The notes below the pieces were generated by a model, which searched no databases, was not told the DNA's origin, and was given only the letters and a program-made list of their open reading frames with translations. Below are positions 1 to 7,517 of a DNA stretch of 12,072 nucleotides, in pieces (the first letter of the stretch is position 1; each line of letters opens with the position of its first letter). The DNA is from Bacteroidia bacterium (GTDB lineage Bacteria > Bacteroidota > Bacteroidia > Cytophagales > Cyclobacteriaceae): positions 1-12,072 of the forward strand of contig JAAURZ010000020.1 of the NCBI GenBank assembly GCA_012031955.1, given 5' to 3'. The position numbers and the translations under genes were made by a program.

Positions 1-444
1 GCGGCCGCTATGAAGCTCATCCAAAATCCAAGAAGCTTCGACGTGGTGCTCACCGGCAACCTGTTCGGCGATATTCTTACGGACGAAGCTTCTCAAATCG
101 CCGGGTCAATGGGTATGCTTGCCAGCGCATCTGTGGGCGACTCGGTGGGATTGTATGAACCCATTCACGGCAGCGCGCACGACATCACCGGGCTTGGCAT
201 CGCCAACCCCCTTGCCTCGATACTATCGGCGGCACTGCTGTTGGATATTTCACTCGAATTAAAAGAAGAAGCCGACACCGTAGTTAAAGCGGTGGAACGA
301 ACCCTTAAAGAAGGATACCGCACCAAGGACATCGCCGACGCCAATACACCGCACGAAAAGGTATTGGGCACTGAGGTGATGGGCAATGTGGTGTGCAACT
401 TTATACGCATGCACCATCACGTGGAAGTGACTGTGAAAGACTAA
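1..444 (+). CDS. leuB: 3-isopropylmalate dehydrogenase, C-terminal part (5' end outside window)
   Basis: LeuB oxidatively decarboxylates 3-isopropylmalate to 2-ketoisocaproate with NAD in cytosolic leucine synthesis. The reading frame is open from base 1, so the N-terminal part lies outside the window; the first ATG at 10 is an internal Met in the family's AAAMKL stretch. What remains carries the family's C-terminal landmarks: [10 protein letters not shown], holding the metal-binding aspartates, then [10 protein letters not shown], then the dinucleotide-binding stretch [18 protein letters not shown]. It ends at a TAA 23 bases before leuA, so the two are almost certainly co-transcribed. No lesion is visible in this part. 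The family assignment is secure. Confidence 0.95.
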   Translation, partial: AAAMKLIQNPRSFDVVLTGNLFGDILTDEASQIAGSMGMLASASVGDSVGLYEPIHGSAHDITGLGIANPLASILSAALLLDISLELKEEADTVVKAVERTLKEGYRTKDIADANTPHEKVLGTEVMGNVVCNFIRMHHHVEVTVKD

Positions 445-467
445 ACCTAAACAAAAATAGAACTGCT

Positions 468-1633
468 ATGAGTCAGAAAATTCAAATCTTCGACACCACC
501 CTCAGGGACGGGGAGCAGGTGCCGGGCTGCCAGTTATCAACCGAAGAAAAGGTGATCATTGCCCGGGAGCTTGAACTGCTCGGCGTGGACGTGATCGAGG
601 CGGGATTCCCGATATCTAGTCCCGGCGACTTTCTGTCGGTGATCGAGATATCGAAGGCAGTGAAAGACCCTGTAGTGTGTGGACTTACACGGGCGAAAAA
701 AGAAGACATCGACGTGGCTTCAGAAGCGTTGCGCTACGCAAAGCGCGGACGTATCCACACCGGCATCGGCTCATCCGACATCCATATCAAACACAAGTTC
801 AACAGCACACGCGAAAAAGTGCTGGAGCAAGGTGTGTGGGCCGTGTCGTACGCCAAAAGCAAAGGACATGAAGTAGAATTTTTCGCCGAAGACGCCGGCC
901 GCGCCGACCTGCCCTTCCTCGCGCAAATGATAGAGCGGTGATCGCTGCCGGTGCTGACGTAGTAAACATTCCAGACACCACCGGTTACTGCCTGCCGCAC
1001 TTGTATGGCAAGCGCATTCAGTACCTGGTGGAAAATGTGAAGAACATCGACAAGGCGATTATCTCGGTGCATTGTCACAACGACCTTGGTCTTGCTACTG
1101 CCAACACGATGGCCGGCCTCATCAACGGCGCGCGACAGGCGGAAGTGACGATCAACGGCATCGGTGAGCGCGCGGGCAATACGTCGCTTGAAGAAGTGGC
1201 GATGATTATTCAAACGCACAAGGACCTTGATCTGTACACGAATATCAAGTCGAAGCGGATCTTTGAACTGAGTCAGCGCGTGTCTGAGATGATGCGCATG
1301 CCGGTACAACCGAACAAAGCCATCGTGGGCGCCAACGCGTTTGCACATTCGTCGGGCATCCACCAGGACGGCTTCCTGAAAAATGCCGAGAACTACGAAA
1401 TCATCAACCCTGCCGACGTGGGTGTTTCGTGCTCTTCGATATTGCTCACTGCCCGCAGCGGGCGCGCAGCTTTGAAGCACAGACTCGAGCTGCTTGGCTT
1501 TACGCCCAGCAAGCCGGAACTCGATCTTATCTACGAACAATTCGTAGTGCTCGCAGACGAAAAGAAAAATGTTACAGACGAAGACCTCACAGTGTTGATG
1601 GCGAACGCGCCTGTACTCGTTACGCAAAAATAA
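468..1633 (+). CDS. leuA: 2-isopropylmalate synthase, short form, interrupted by one frameshift
   Basis: LeuA condenses acetyl-CoA with 2-ketoisovalerate, the first committed step of leucine synthesis. The start is the ATG at 468 ([17 protein letters not shown]). Visible motifs are [15 protein letters not shown] (metal and substrate binding), [13 protein letters not shown] (HxH metal ligands), [13 protein letters not shown], and [11 protein letters not shown] near the end of the catalytic part. At 937-941 the frame breaks: the first frame hits TGA at 939-941, and the expected continuation ([20 protein letters not shown]) lies in another frame. Restoring one G in the GG at 937-938 joins them into about 388 residues. 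It ends without the roughly 130-residue C-terminal domain that binds leucine in longer LeuA proteins, so feedback control may differ (inference). The break is more likely a sequencing error than a dead gene. Confidence 0.9.
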
Positions 1634-1653
1634 CCCAACCTCCAATCCAACCT

Positions 1654-1685
1654 GAAACGCCACCTTGTGTGGCGTTTCGCTTTTT
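1654..1685 (+). terminator. intrinsic terminator after leuA
   Basis: A perfect 10-bp stem (GAAACGCCAC at 1654-1663 pairs with GTGGCGTTTC at 1669-1678) with a 5-base loop is followed by GC and five T residues (1681-1685). It lies 20 bases after the leuA stop. It should end leuB-leuA transcription and separate it from the convergent flavoprotein gene. Confidence 0.85.
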
Positions 1686-1713
1686 AATGCGTCATGCTCC
1701 GGAGGTGGCGGAA

Positions 1714-2292
1714 TTAAAACGGCTCCCCATTCGCACGCGCCTTTGTGAGCGCATCCACATACCACTCAAACTCTCTCAGAAAGCGATCGGCTCTCGCCGG
1801 AAGTTTTTCATCCAGTGGTTTTCCCTCCGCATCAATGGCTTTGGTGATTTGCGCGATGGTAAGAATCGACGAAATCGAAACCATACCAAGTTCACCACAC
1901 ACCACACGCAGGTGTATGGCCGCATGGCTGCCGCCAAATCTTCCGGCTGAGTAGGAGCAGATTCCGGCTGGCTTGAAGTAATATTCGCGCTGAAAATGAT
2001 CCATCGTGTTCTTCAGCGCCGGTGGAATGGAATGGTTGTATTCTGCGGTCACAAGCATGATGCCGTCTGCCGCCGTAAGCATGCCGGCAATATTCTGCAT
2101 TACCGCCGGCGCCTCGCCAGGTTTAAACTCCTTATACATCTTGTCGAGCAACGGCAGCGGGTACACAACAGGATCGATAAAATGCACCCGGTGTCCACGC
2201 TCTTCCAATGTATGGCGCATAAACTCAGCAGCGCGAATGCCCGCCCGTTCCCGTCGCACAGATCCCAACAAAAGTGCAATTGTGTGGCCCAT
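1714..2292 (-). CDS. NADPH-dependent FMN reductase-like flavoprotein
   Basis: A 192-residue flavodoxin-fold protein of the NADPH-dependent FMN reductase (SsuE/ArsH/azoreductase-like) family, expected to be a cytosolic quinone, azo or flavin reductase. The phosphate-binding loop is GSVRRERAG at residues 10-18, and the typical TAEYNHSIPPALKNTMD segment, which lines the FMN site, lies near the middle. No signal peptide is seen. The start is the ATG at 2290-2292 (MGHTIALLLGSVR), close before the first beta strand as usual. It converges on leuA and diverges from the exported isomerase-like gene, with about 59 bases between the two starts. The frame is intact. The physiological substrate cannot be told from sequence. 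Confidence 0.88.
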   Translation of the reverse strand: MGHTIALLLGSVRRERAGIRAAEFMRHTLEERGHRVHFIDPVVYPLPLLDKMYKEFKPGEAPAVMQNIAGMLTAADGIMLVTAEYNHSIPPALKNTMDHFQREYYFKPAGICSYSAGRFGGSHAAIHLRVVCGELGMVSISSILTIAQITKAIDAEGKPLDEKLPARADRFLREFEWYVDALTKARANGEPF

Positions 2293-2304
2293 ATAACTTG
2301 TATG

Positions 2305-2333
2305 TTTAATAGTGGATAAAATACGTACCTTTC
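2305..2333 (+). promoter_or_regulatory. putative Bacteroidota-type promoter for the isomerase-like gene
   Basis: TTTA at 2305-2308 and TACCTTTC at 2326-2333 are separated by 17 bases. They resemble the Bacteroidota -33 TTTG and -7 TAnnTTTG elements, with one mismatch each. The gene start at 2352 is 18 bases downstream of the -7 box, which is a normal distance for this phylum. Confidence 0.45.
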
Positions 2334-2351
2334 ATTACCAATCAAAAAATC

Positions 2352-3211
2352 ATGCCGATGAAAGTCATGCGTTATGTCAATGCGACTCGGGCGCTGTTCA
2401 CACTTGCGCTGGTCGCCTCGTGTAATTTCTTCACACACGCCCAGGAAATCGGACTGCAACTCTACAGTCTCCGGGAACAATTCAAAACAGATGTGCCGGG
2501 CACCTTCGCGCTGATTGAAAGCTGGGGTGTCAGGGAAATTGAAGGAGGCGGTACATTCGGGATGGAACTAGAAGCGTTCAAAAATTACTGGCGTCGCACC
2601 AACTTACCGTGATCAGCGTCGGTGCCGACTTCAATGACCTGGACAAAGATCCGATGACAGTCGTGAAGGAAGCGAAGGACTTAGGTGCCAAGTACGTTGT
2701 TTGTTATTGGATACCCCATGATGGCGACGCGTTCACTTTTGAGAATATGAAAAAAGCAGTAGAGGTGTTCAACAAAGCCGGCAAAGTGCTACTCCGAAAT
2801 GGACTGTCTTTATGCTATCACCCGCACGGTTACGAGTTCAGGCCTTACAACAACGAAACACTTTTTGACTATCTCGTGAAGAGCACCGACGCCAAATGGT
2901 TCAACTTTGAGATGGATGTGTTCTGGATTAAGCATCCGGGTCAAGATCCGGTAGCTTTGCTGAAGAAATACCCGGCACGCTGGAAATTGATGCACCTGAA
3001 AGACCGCAAGCCTGGCACGCCCGGCAACCAGAATGGGCATGCAGACATAGAGAGCAACGTGGTACTTGGTACCGGCGATGTGGGTATTGCGGATATTATG
3101 AAGACGGCCAAAAAGCTCGGCAATGTGGAGCACTTCTTTATTGAAGACGAATCGACGCGGTCGGTGGAGCAGATTCCGCAAAGCTTAACGTTTCTTAAAA
3201 GTAGCCGCTAA
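2352..3211 (+). CDS. exported sugar phosphate isomerase/epimerase-like TIM-barrel protein, one frameshift
   Basis: This belongs to the xylose-isomerase-like / AP-endonuclease-2 TIM-barrel superfamily (sugar isomerases and epimerases). After correction it has about 286 residues. The N-terminus is a signal sequence: basic start, hydrophobic core ALFTLALVAS, and a THA-Q site near residue 30. A VASC lipobox at residues 21-24 is an alternative, so it is periplasmic or lipid-anchored. Candidate metal or acid residues fall in REIEGG, CYHPHGYEF, FEMDVFWI, MHLKD and FFIEDES. The frame breaks in the A5 run at 2580-2584: one more A gives FKKLLASHQLTVISVGADF, joining the two halves. Because it is exported it probably acts on free sugars rather than phosphosugars (inference). 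It precedes the KDO-like cluster by 82 bases, and no functional link is proven. Confidence 0.8.
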
Positions 3212-3267
3212 AATTCAAGTTTTCTTAACAGTGGATTGACGCCTACGATACGGCAGGTGACGACTTT

Positions 3268-3275
3268 TATCTTCG
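3268..3275 (+). promoter_or_regulatory. possible -7 promoter box for the kdsA-like cluster
   Basis: TATCTTCG matches the Bacteroidota -7 consensus TAnnTTTG at all but one position and lies 18 bases before the ATG at 3294. No good TTTG -33 element is visible at the right distance, so this is weak. Confidence 0.3.
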
Positions 3276-3293
3276 GCTAAAACCCCGAAGAAA

Positions 3294-4145
3294 ATGGAAA
3301 AGCAAGTCGTAAGAGTAGGGAATATCAACTGCGGCAGCGAGCAGCTATTCCTGATTTCAGGGCCGTGTGTGATTGAGGATGAGAGCACCATGATGGAGAC
3401 TGCCGAATACCTGAAACGGTTGAGCGAACGTATTCCAACAAACATCATTTTCAAGAGTTCGTTTCAAAAGGACAACCGCAGCAAACTTTCTTATTACCAG
3501 GGCCCGGGCCTCGATGCGGGCATAAAAATTCTGGCGCGTATTAAGGCGGACTATGGATTTCCAATCCTGACCGACATTCACTATCCCGATCAGGCGGACG
3601 CCGTGGCCGATGTAGTCGACGTGATCCAGATACCAGCTTACTTGTGTATGCAAACTTCGCTGCTGGTGGCCGCCGCCCAAACAGGTTGTGCTGTCAATAT
3701 CAAGCACGGGCAATTTCTTTCGCCAGAAAACATGAGTCACCCGGTAAACAAGTGTCTTGACGCCGGCAACAGTAACATCATACTTACGGAACGAGGATAT
3801 ACATTTGGCTACAACGACCTGGTAGTCGATCCGCGAAGCTTTTATCATCTCAACAAACTTGGTTTTCCTGTTGTCTTTGACGTAACACATTCCATCAGAA
3901 AATATGGTATCCCGAGTGCCGATGCTAAAGGCGGCGCACGCGAGTACCTGCAAGTGCTGGCGCGCGCTGGTGTAGCCGCAGGTGTCGATGGTTTGTTTAT
4001 TGAAGCACATCCGCAGCCCGACCGGGCGTTGTGCGATGCCGCGAGCCAGCTTTGCATGTACGAACTGGAAGATTTTATGAAGCCGCTATTGGAACTGCAT
4101 CGCGTGGAGGCGCAGTACCGGCAAAAGGAATTTGCACTGAGTTAA
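3294..4145 (+). CDS. kdsA: 3-deoxy-8-phosphooctulonate synthase (KdsA-like)
   Basis: KdsA condenses phosphoenolpyruvate with D-arabinose 5-phosphate to make KDO-8-phosphate, a precursor of the inner-core sugar of lipopolysaccharide. This is 283 residues, the usual length, and intact. Metal ligands of the metal-dependent class are all present: Cys25 (SGPCVIED), His199 (FDVTHS), Glu237 (LFIEAHP) and Asp248 (LCDAAS). The NRS of KDNRSK, the VNIKHGQF strand and TERGYTFGYNDLVVD are also recognisable. Several normally constant positions differ: the family's RQTDL is MQTSL here (Met119 replaces Arg), FDKANRSS is FQKDNRSK, and CDGP is CDAA. It begins a three-gene cluster, 14 bases before the transaldolase-CBS gene. 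A KdsA paralogue making a related acid sugar is an alternative. Confidence 0.88.
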   Translation: MEKQVVRVGNINCGSEQLFLISGPCVIEDESTMMETAEYLKRLSERIPTNIIFKSSFQKDNRSKLSYYQGPGLDAGIKILARIKADYGFPILTDIHYPDQADAVADVVDVIQIPAYLCMQTSLLVAAAQTGCAVNIKHGQFLSPENMSHPVNKCLDAGNSNIILTERGYTFGYNDLVVDPRSFYHLNKLGFPVVFDVTHSIRKYGIPSADAKGGAREYLQVLARAGVAAGVDGLFIEAHPQPDRALCDAASQLCMYELEDFMKPLLELHRVEAQYRQKEFALS

Positions 4146-4159
4146 ACTTAGCAATAGAA

Positions 4160-5173
4160 ATGGAATTGTATCTGGATTCGGCTGACCTCAAGGAAATAGA
4201 GGAAGCATGCTCGCTCGGTTTTCTCTCCGGGCTTACCACCACCCCAACATTCATGCATCGTGGCGGCGTTACCAACGTCGACGATATGGTGATCAGGCTG
4301 TCGCACATGGTACCGGTTTTGCAAATCGAAGCACTGGGTGAAACCGCCGACGCCATTGTGAAGGAGGCGCATCGCCAACTTGCCTTGGGTCTCGACCCGC
4401 AAAAGACCGTCTTCAAAATTCCGGTTTCGCTCGAAGGCGTAAAAGCGTGCTACCGGCTTCGGCAGGAGGGGCTGCTGGTAAACGTACACCTTGTTTATAC
4501 TTTGCAACAAGCGTACATGGCGATGGCCGCCGGCGCCACCTACGTTTGTCCGCTTGTGGGCAGGCTACAAGATCAGGGTCACGATGCGTTACAACTGGTG
4601 CGGCAGTGTGTGCATGTAGCCGAGCGCTACCACTACGCTACCAAAATCATGTTTTCGTCGGTACGAAATGTGGAGCACGTGCGCAACGCCATGAACATTG
4701 GCGTCCACACGATTACGGTACCCTGGAAGCTCATGAAAGTACTGACCGAGAACAGCTTCACCACTATTGGCACCCAACAGTTTTTTGAACACACACGACT
4801 TCTCACCACCCGGGTGAAGGACGTGATCAAGGCGTACAATCCGGTAGTGGACGCCGGGTCATCGTTGAATGAAGCGCTGGTCAAAATGACGGAGTCCGGA
4901 TTCGGCAGTGTAGTAGTGACCAACGGCAACGGCCATGTACTGGGTGTTTTCACCGACGGCGACCTGCGACGGAAGTTGCAGGAAGAAGGGCGCAACGTGC
5001 TTAACCACAAGATGGGCGACTTCGAATATCGCGAACCGTATAGTATCGATGGCGACTCACTGCTCAACGACGCGCTGCAGCTTTTCAAGACATCCAACGT
5101 CGACAACCTCCTGGTGATGGATGGTGGCCACCCCATCGGCATGCTCGACATTCAAGACGTGCAGCCGTTGTGA
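4160..5173 (+). CDS. transaldolase / fructose-6-phosphate aldolase-like domain fused to KdsD-type CBS pair
   Basis: A 337-residue two-part protein. Residues 1 to about 215 match the small transaldolase / fructose-6-phosphate aldolase family: YLDSA with Asp6, the Schiff-base lysine Lys86 in VFKIPVS, then VNVHLVYTLQQAYMAMAAGA, and PLVGR with Arg135. Substitutions are seen at Thr28 (TTTPT instead of TTNPS) and Leu132 (Tyr or Phe in relatives). Residues from about 228 to the end form two CBS motifs, the first containing GVFTDGDLRR (262-271), a signature of the tail of arabinose-5-phosphate isomerase KdsD/KpsF. The start is the ATG at 4160, giving the normal N-terminal strand. It overlaps the HAD gene by one base. 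I infer that it supplies the sugar phosphate used by the adjacent KdsA-like enzyme, with the CBS pair regulating it. Confidence 0.87.
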   Translation: MELYLDSADLKEIEEACSLGFLSGLTTTPTFMHRGGVTNVDDMVIRLSHMVPVLQIEALGETADAIVKEAHRQLALGLDPQKTVFKIPVSLEGVKACYRLRQEGLLVNVHLVYTLQQAYMAMAAGATYVCPLVGRLQDQGHDALQLVRQCVHVAERYHYATKIMFSSVRNVEHVRNAMNIGVHTITVPWKLMKVLTENSFTTIGTQQFFEHTRLLTTRVKDVIKAYNPVVDAGSSLNEALVKMTESGFGSVVVTNGNGHVLGVFTDGDLRRKLQEEGRNVLNHKMGDFEYREPYSIDGDSLLNDALQLFKTSNVDNLLVMDGGHPIGMLDIQDVQPL

Positions 5174-5880
5174 TGCGTGAATTGCAACTTCATCATTTTA
5201 CTCAACTGGGCGGAAGTTTCGGTGATCTCCAGGAGTCGTTCGTGCAACGCTTGTCTTTAATAAAGGCGTATTTGTTTGATTGGGACGGCGTGTTCAACGA
5301 TGGCCGGAAAGGCCCGCGCTTCGATAGCACGTTTTCTGAACCCGACTCGATGGGTGTGAACCTATTGCGGTTTGGACACTGGCTTCGGAATGGCACTTTG
5401 CCGGCAACTGGTATCTTGACGGGCGAAGACAACCCGGCGGCCGAGTACTTCAGCGAACGCGAACACTTAGACAACCTGTACTATCGGTGCTCGAGTAAAA
5501 AGCTGGCACTTGATCACTTTCTCCAATCGCACGAGCTTGAGTCGGGCGAAGTGGCCTTCGTATACGACGATGTGATTGATCTCGATGTGGCTGAAAAGTG
5601 CGGGCTGCGTTTCCTCGTAAGAAGGAAAGCCAGTCCGGCCTTCCTGGATTTTGTGAAACTGAATTCACTGGCGGACTACATTACCTACAGCGAAGGAGGC
5701 CAGCATGCCGTCAGGGAGATATGCGAGCTCATGCTCACCGCAATGAGCATATACCCGGATGTGATGCATGCGCGGCGGCGTTACAGTGGCGCCTATGAAA
5801 CGTACCTTGCTGCGCGAAACTCCATTGACGTCACCAAGCTGTCGCACGCCAATGCGTCAGCGTCGGCGCTAAAGTTATAG
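5173..5880 (+). CDS. KdsC-like HAD phosphatase
   Basis: A HAD-superfamily phosphatase resembling KdsC, which dephosphorylates KDO-8-phosphate. All four HAD motifs are present: nucleophile Asp36 and Asp38 in FDWDGVFNDG, Thr83 in ILTGED, Lys109/110 in SSKKLALDH, and Asp132, Asp133 and Asp136 in YDDVIDLDV. The KdsC-like end, GGQHAVREICELML, is also present. At about 235 residues it is longer than the usual 170-190, with roughly 28 extra residues before motif I and about 45 after the KdsC-like end. The ATG at 5173 sits in a TGATG overlap with the preceding stop, so translation is probably coupled; a GTG at 5170 is an alternative. The context supports action on the product of the KdsA-like enzyme; the exact substrate is inferred. 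Confidence 0.85.
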   Translation: MRELQLHHFTQLGGSFGDLQESFVQRLSLIKAYLFDWDGVFNDGRKGPRFDSTFSEPDSMGVNLLRFGHWLRNGTLPATGILTGEDNPAAEYFSEREHLDNLYYRCSSKKLALDHFLQSHELESGEVAFVYDDVIDLDVAEKCGLRFLVRRKASPAFLDFVKLNSLADYITYSEGGQHAVREICELMLTAMSIYPDVMHARRRYSGAYETYLAARNSIDVTKLSHANASASALKL

Positions 5881-6303
5881 GAGGCCCTGAAGGCGTTCAA
5901 GCAGTATTTTCGGAACAACTGCCACCTTGCGCGTGCTGTAGTCGAAACAAACCATGCCGTTTTTACGACTGCAATTTCCATGTCAGTGTTCTTGTGCGAC
6001 AGCCGGTAGTACATGTCGAACCCATAGTTGCTGAAGTCGGAACACCGATCGCGATCACGTTTCCCAGAAAGGCTTTAGACTTTTACTGCACAGCGGCATC
6101 GACATTAATTTGCCCGACATTACCCTCAAAACTAATTTCATCTTTAAAGCCAGTGTGTTGTAAAAAAGAATGCGCGCCTGCTGCGCCAGCGTAAGCACCG
6201 TGTCGTTGCCCACATGCCCGACATAGTTAACGTCGGAACCGCGCACAGTCAACTCGGTGCACTAGATAGTCTTCTGTGGAAATTCTACCTTGATTCTCGC
6301 CAT
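5875..6303 (-). pseudogene. acyl-CoA thioesterase (hotdog, 4HBT type), decayed
   Basis: Reading the minus strand from the ATG at 6301-6303 across several frames reconstructs a hotdog-fold thioesterase of about 142 residues: MARIKVEFPQKTI, TELTVRGSDVNYVGHVGNDT, VGQINVDAAVQ, AFLGNVIAIG, FSNYGFDMYYRLSHKNTDME, CFDYSTRKVAVVP. Five lesions are visible. There is an in-frame TAG (plus-strand 6262-6264) and an in-frame TAA (6083-6085), both where relatives have Tyr. There are also single-base deletions near 6150 (CC), 6041 (AA) and 5960-5964 (T5). Other genes here carry one lesion each, so this one may be truly inactive, although a local stretch of poor sequence is possible. It lies 8 bases after the DUF3570 stop and its 3' end overlaps the convergent HAD gene by about 6 bases. 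Confidence 0.75.
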
Positions 6304-6311
6304 CGGTTCTT

Positions 6312-7512
6312 TTAGCGTGTGTTTCGCTTTTCACGGCTGAAATCAAAATAAGTGGTAATCATGTGCGAATCCAAGCCGTCGGACCGCTTGTAATACACAT
6401 AACGGATCTCTATGGCCTTGAAATTTTTTGCTGTGGCGAAAGGGGCGAATCGAAGTGCGACACCTGGTTTGAAGCTTGCGAAAGTTGACAGGTCGTAATC
6501 CGACGTCTGAAATTCACTGTTGGGGTCATGTTCCCCGTAAGGGTTGAAGTAGCGCGTGCCACGCTGCCAGTGTATGCGAGCCAACGGCGTGAGTGTTACA
6601 TCGTGCGACACTTTCACGGCCGCCTCGACATTAAACGTATGCGCTGTGATACCGAAGTCGTCGGCATAGAAGCGATAGCCTGTTCGCAGAACCACAATTG
6701 AACCCACGAACCTGTTAAGCTGAAAGCCTATAGGAACTTTAAACCGATGACCAGGGAGGTTCTCTACGCGCTTCGTATCATCGGTAAAATACACGCGGTG
6801 AAACGGCGTGGACAGCAGCCCGGATTGATAGCTTACAGAAGGTGAAACGCTGATTGATGTGCGCCGGTCAATGACCCACGCATAGCTGAAGTAGAGGTTG
6901 TAGGAGTTGCGACGATAATGATCAAACCACTCTTTGTAACGCAGTTCCGACGGGTAAATGAGTTTCTCCGGTTTACCCGTGTCGAAACGACCCCAGCGCA
7001 AGTCATCGTAAAAGAACTGAAGGCCCAGCAGCCATTCTCGTGTACGTGCACGGTTGGCATGTGCAAAGCTGAGTTCGTTGCCGATGGAAAGATAGTCCGA
7101 TTCAATCGAAAAGCCTGTCTTTCCTCCCACCGAGAAACCCTTGTCCGGAACGAGCCTGTCGTATCCAATACGCATGTGCGTGCGTGCGTCCACGCGCGAT
7201 GCCGACGACATCACAAAGTCGATGTTGTCCGTGGAGGCAGACGTGATTACGTCCACGCCACCGTCGAAAGAAAAAATGATCCACGGAATCTTTCGTCACA
7301 TCATAGTTCAACTGCGTTACATATACCTGAAGGTCCTCGGTGCCTTTGCCTCCTGTCACTGCCGAATGGTTGTTGTCCTGCGTGTAGTACGAAAACAGCA
7401 ATTGGATTTCACTTTGCGAAAGCGTTCTTTTCTTGTAGCTGGTTTCTTTCGGCTGGCTTCGCGCGGCAAGCGAGGCAGCAAGTATCCCGATGATGACGTA
7501 TCGCTTCTTCAC
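6312..7512 (-). CDS. DUF3570 outer-membrane beta-barrel protein, one frameshift
   Basis: After correction this is about 399 residues. It has a signal sequence (MKKRYVIIGILAASLAARSQ) followed by DUF3570 features: LLFSYYTQDNNHSAVTGGKGTE, then GGVDVITSASTDNIDFVMSSAS, then many alternating strands rich in aromatic and polar residues as in an outer-membrane barrel. The last strand, around HMITTYFDFS, carries a short basic tail. The start is a GTG at 7510-7512, five bases after the DUF4266 stop, implying one transcript. The frame breaks at the A6 run 7271-7276 on the plus strand: removing one base gives DHFSFDGGVDV and joins the halves. The family has no firm biochemical function, and its constant partner is the small lipoprotein next door. 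Confidence 0.83.
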
Positions 7513-7517
7513 CGCTG

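Noticed and set aside
1..8. A NotI site (GCGGCCGC) exactly at the window start, which could mark a cloning junction
   Set aside because: The same bases encode the natural Ala-Ala-Ala-Met stretch expected in LeuB at this point, so no foreign sequence is needed to explain it.
734..1765. A 343-codon minus-strand frame opposite leuA
   Set aside because: It lies antisense to a clearly conserved enzyme and its translation is rich in Arg, His and Val with no domain pattern, as expected of a shadow frame in GC-rich third positions.
3357..4010. A 217-codon minus-strand frame opposite the kdsA-like gene
   Set aside because: The plus-strand frame is a full conserved protein, and the antisense product shows no known motif.
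4031..4159. An earlier in-frame start at 4031 for the transaldolase-CBS protein
   Set aside because: It would place more than 40 residues inside the kdsA-like gene, whereas the ATG at 4160 begins exactly at the family's first strand (MELYLDSA).
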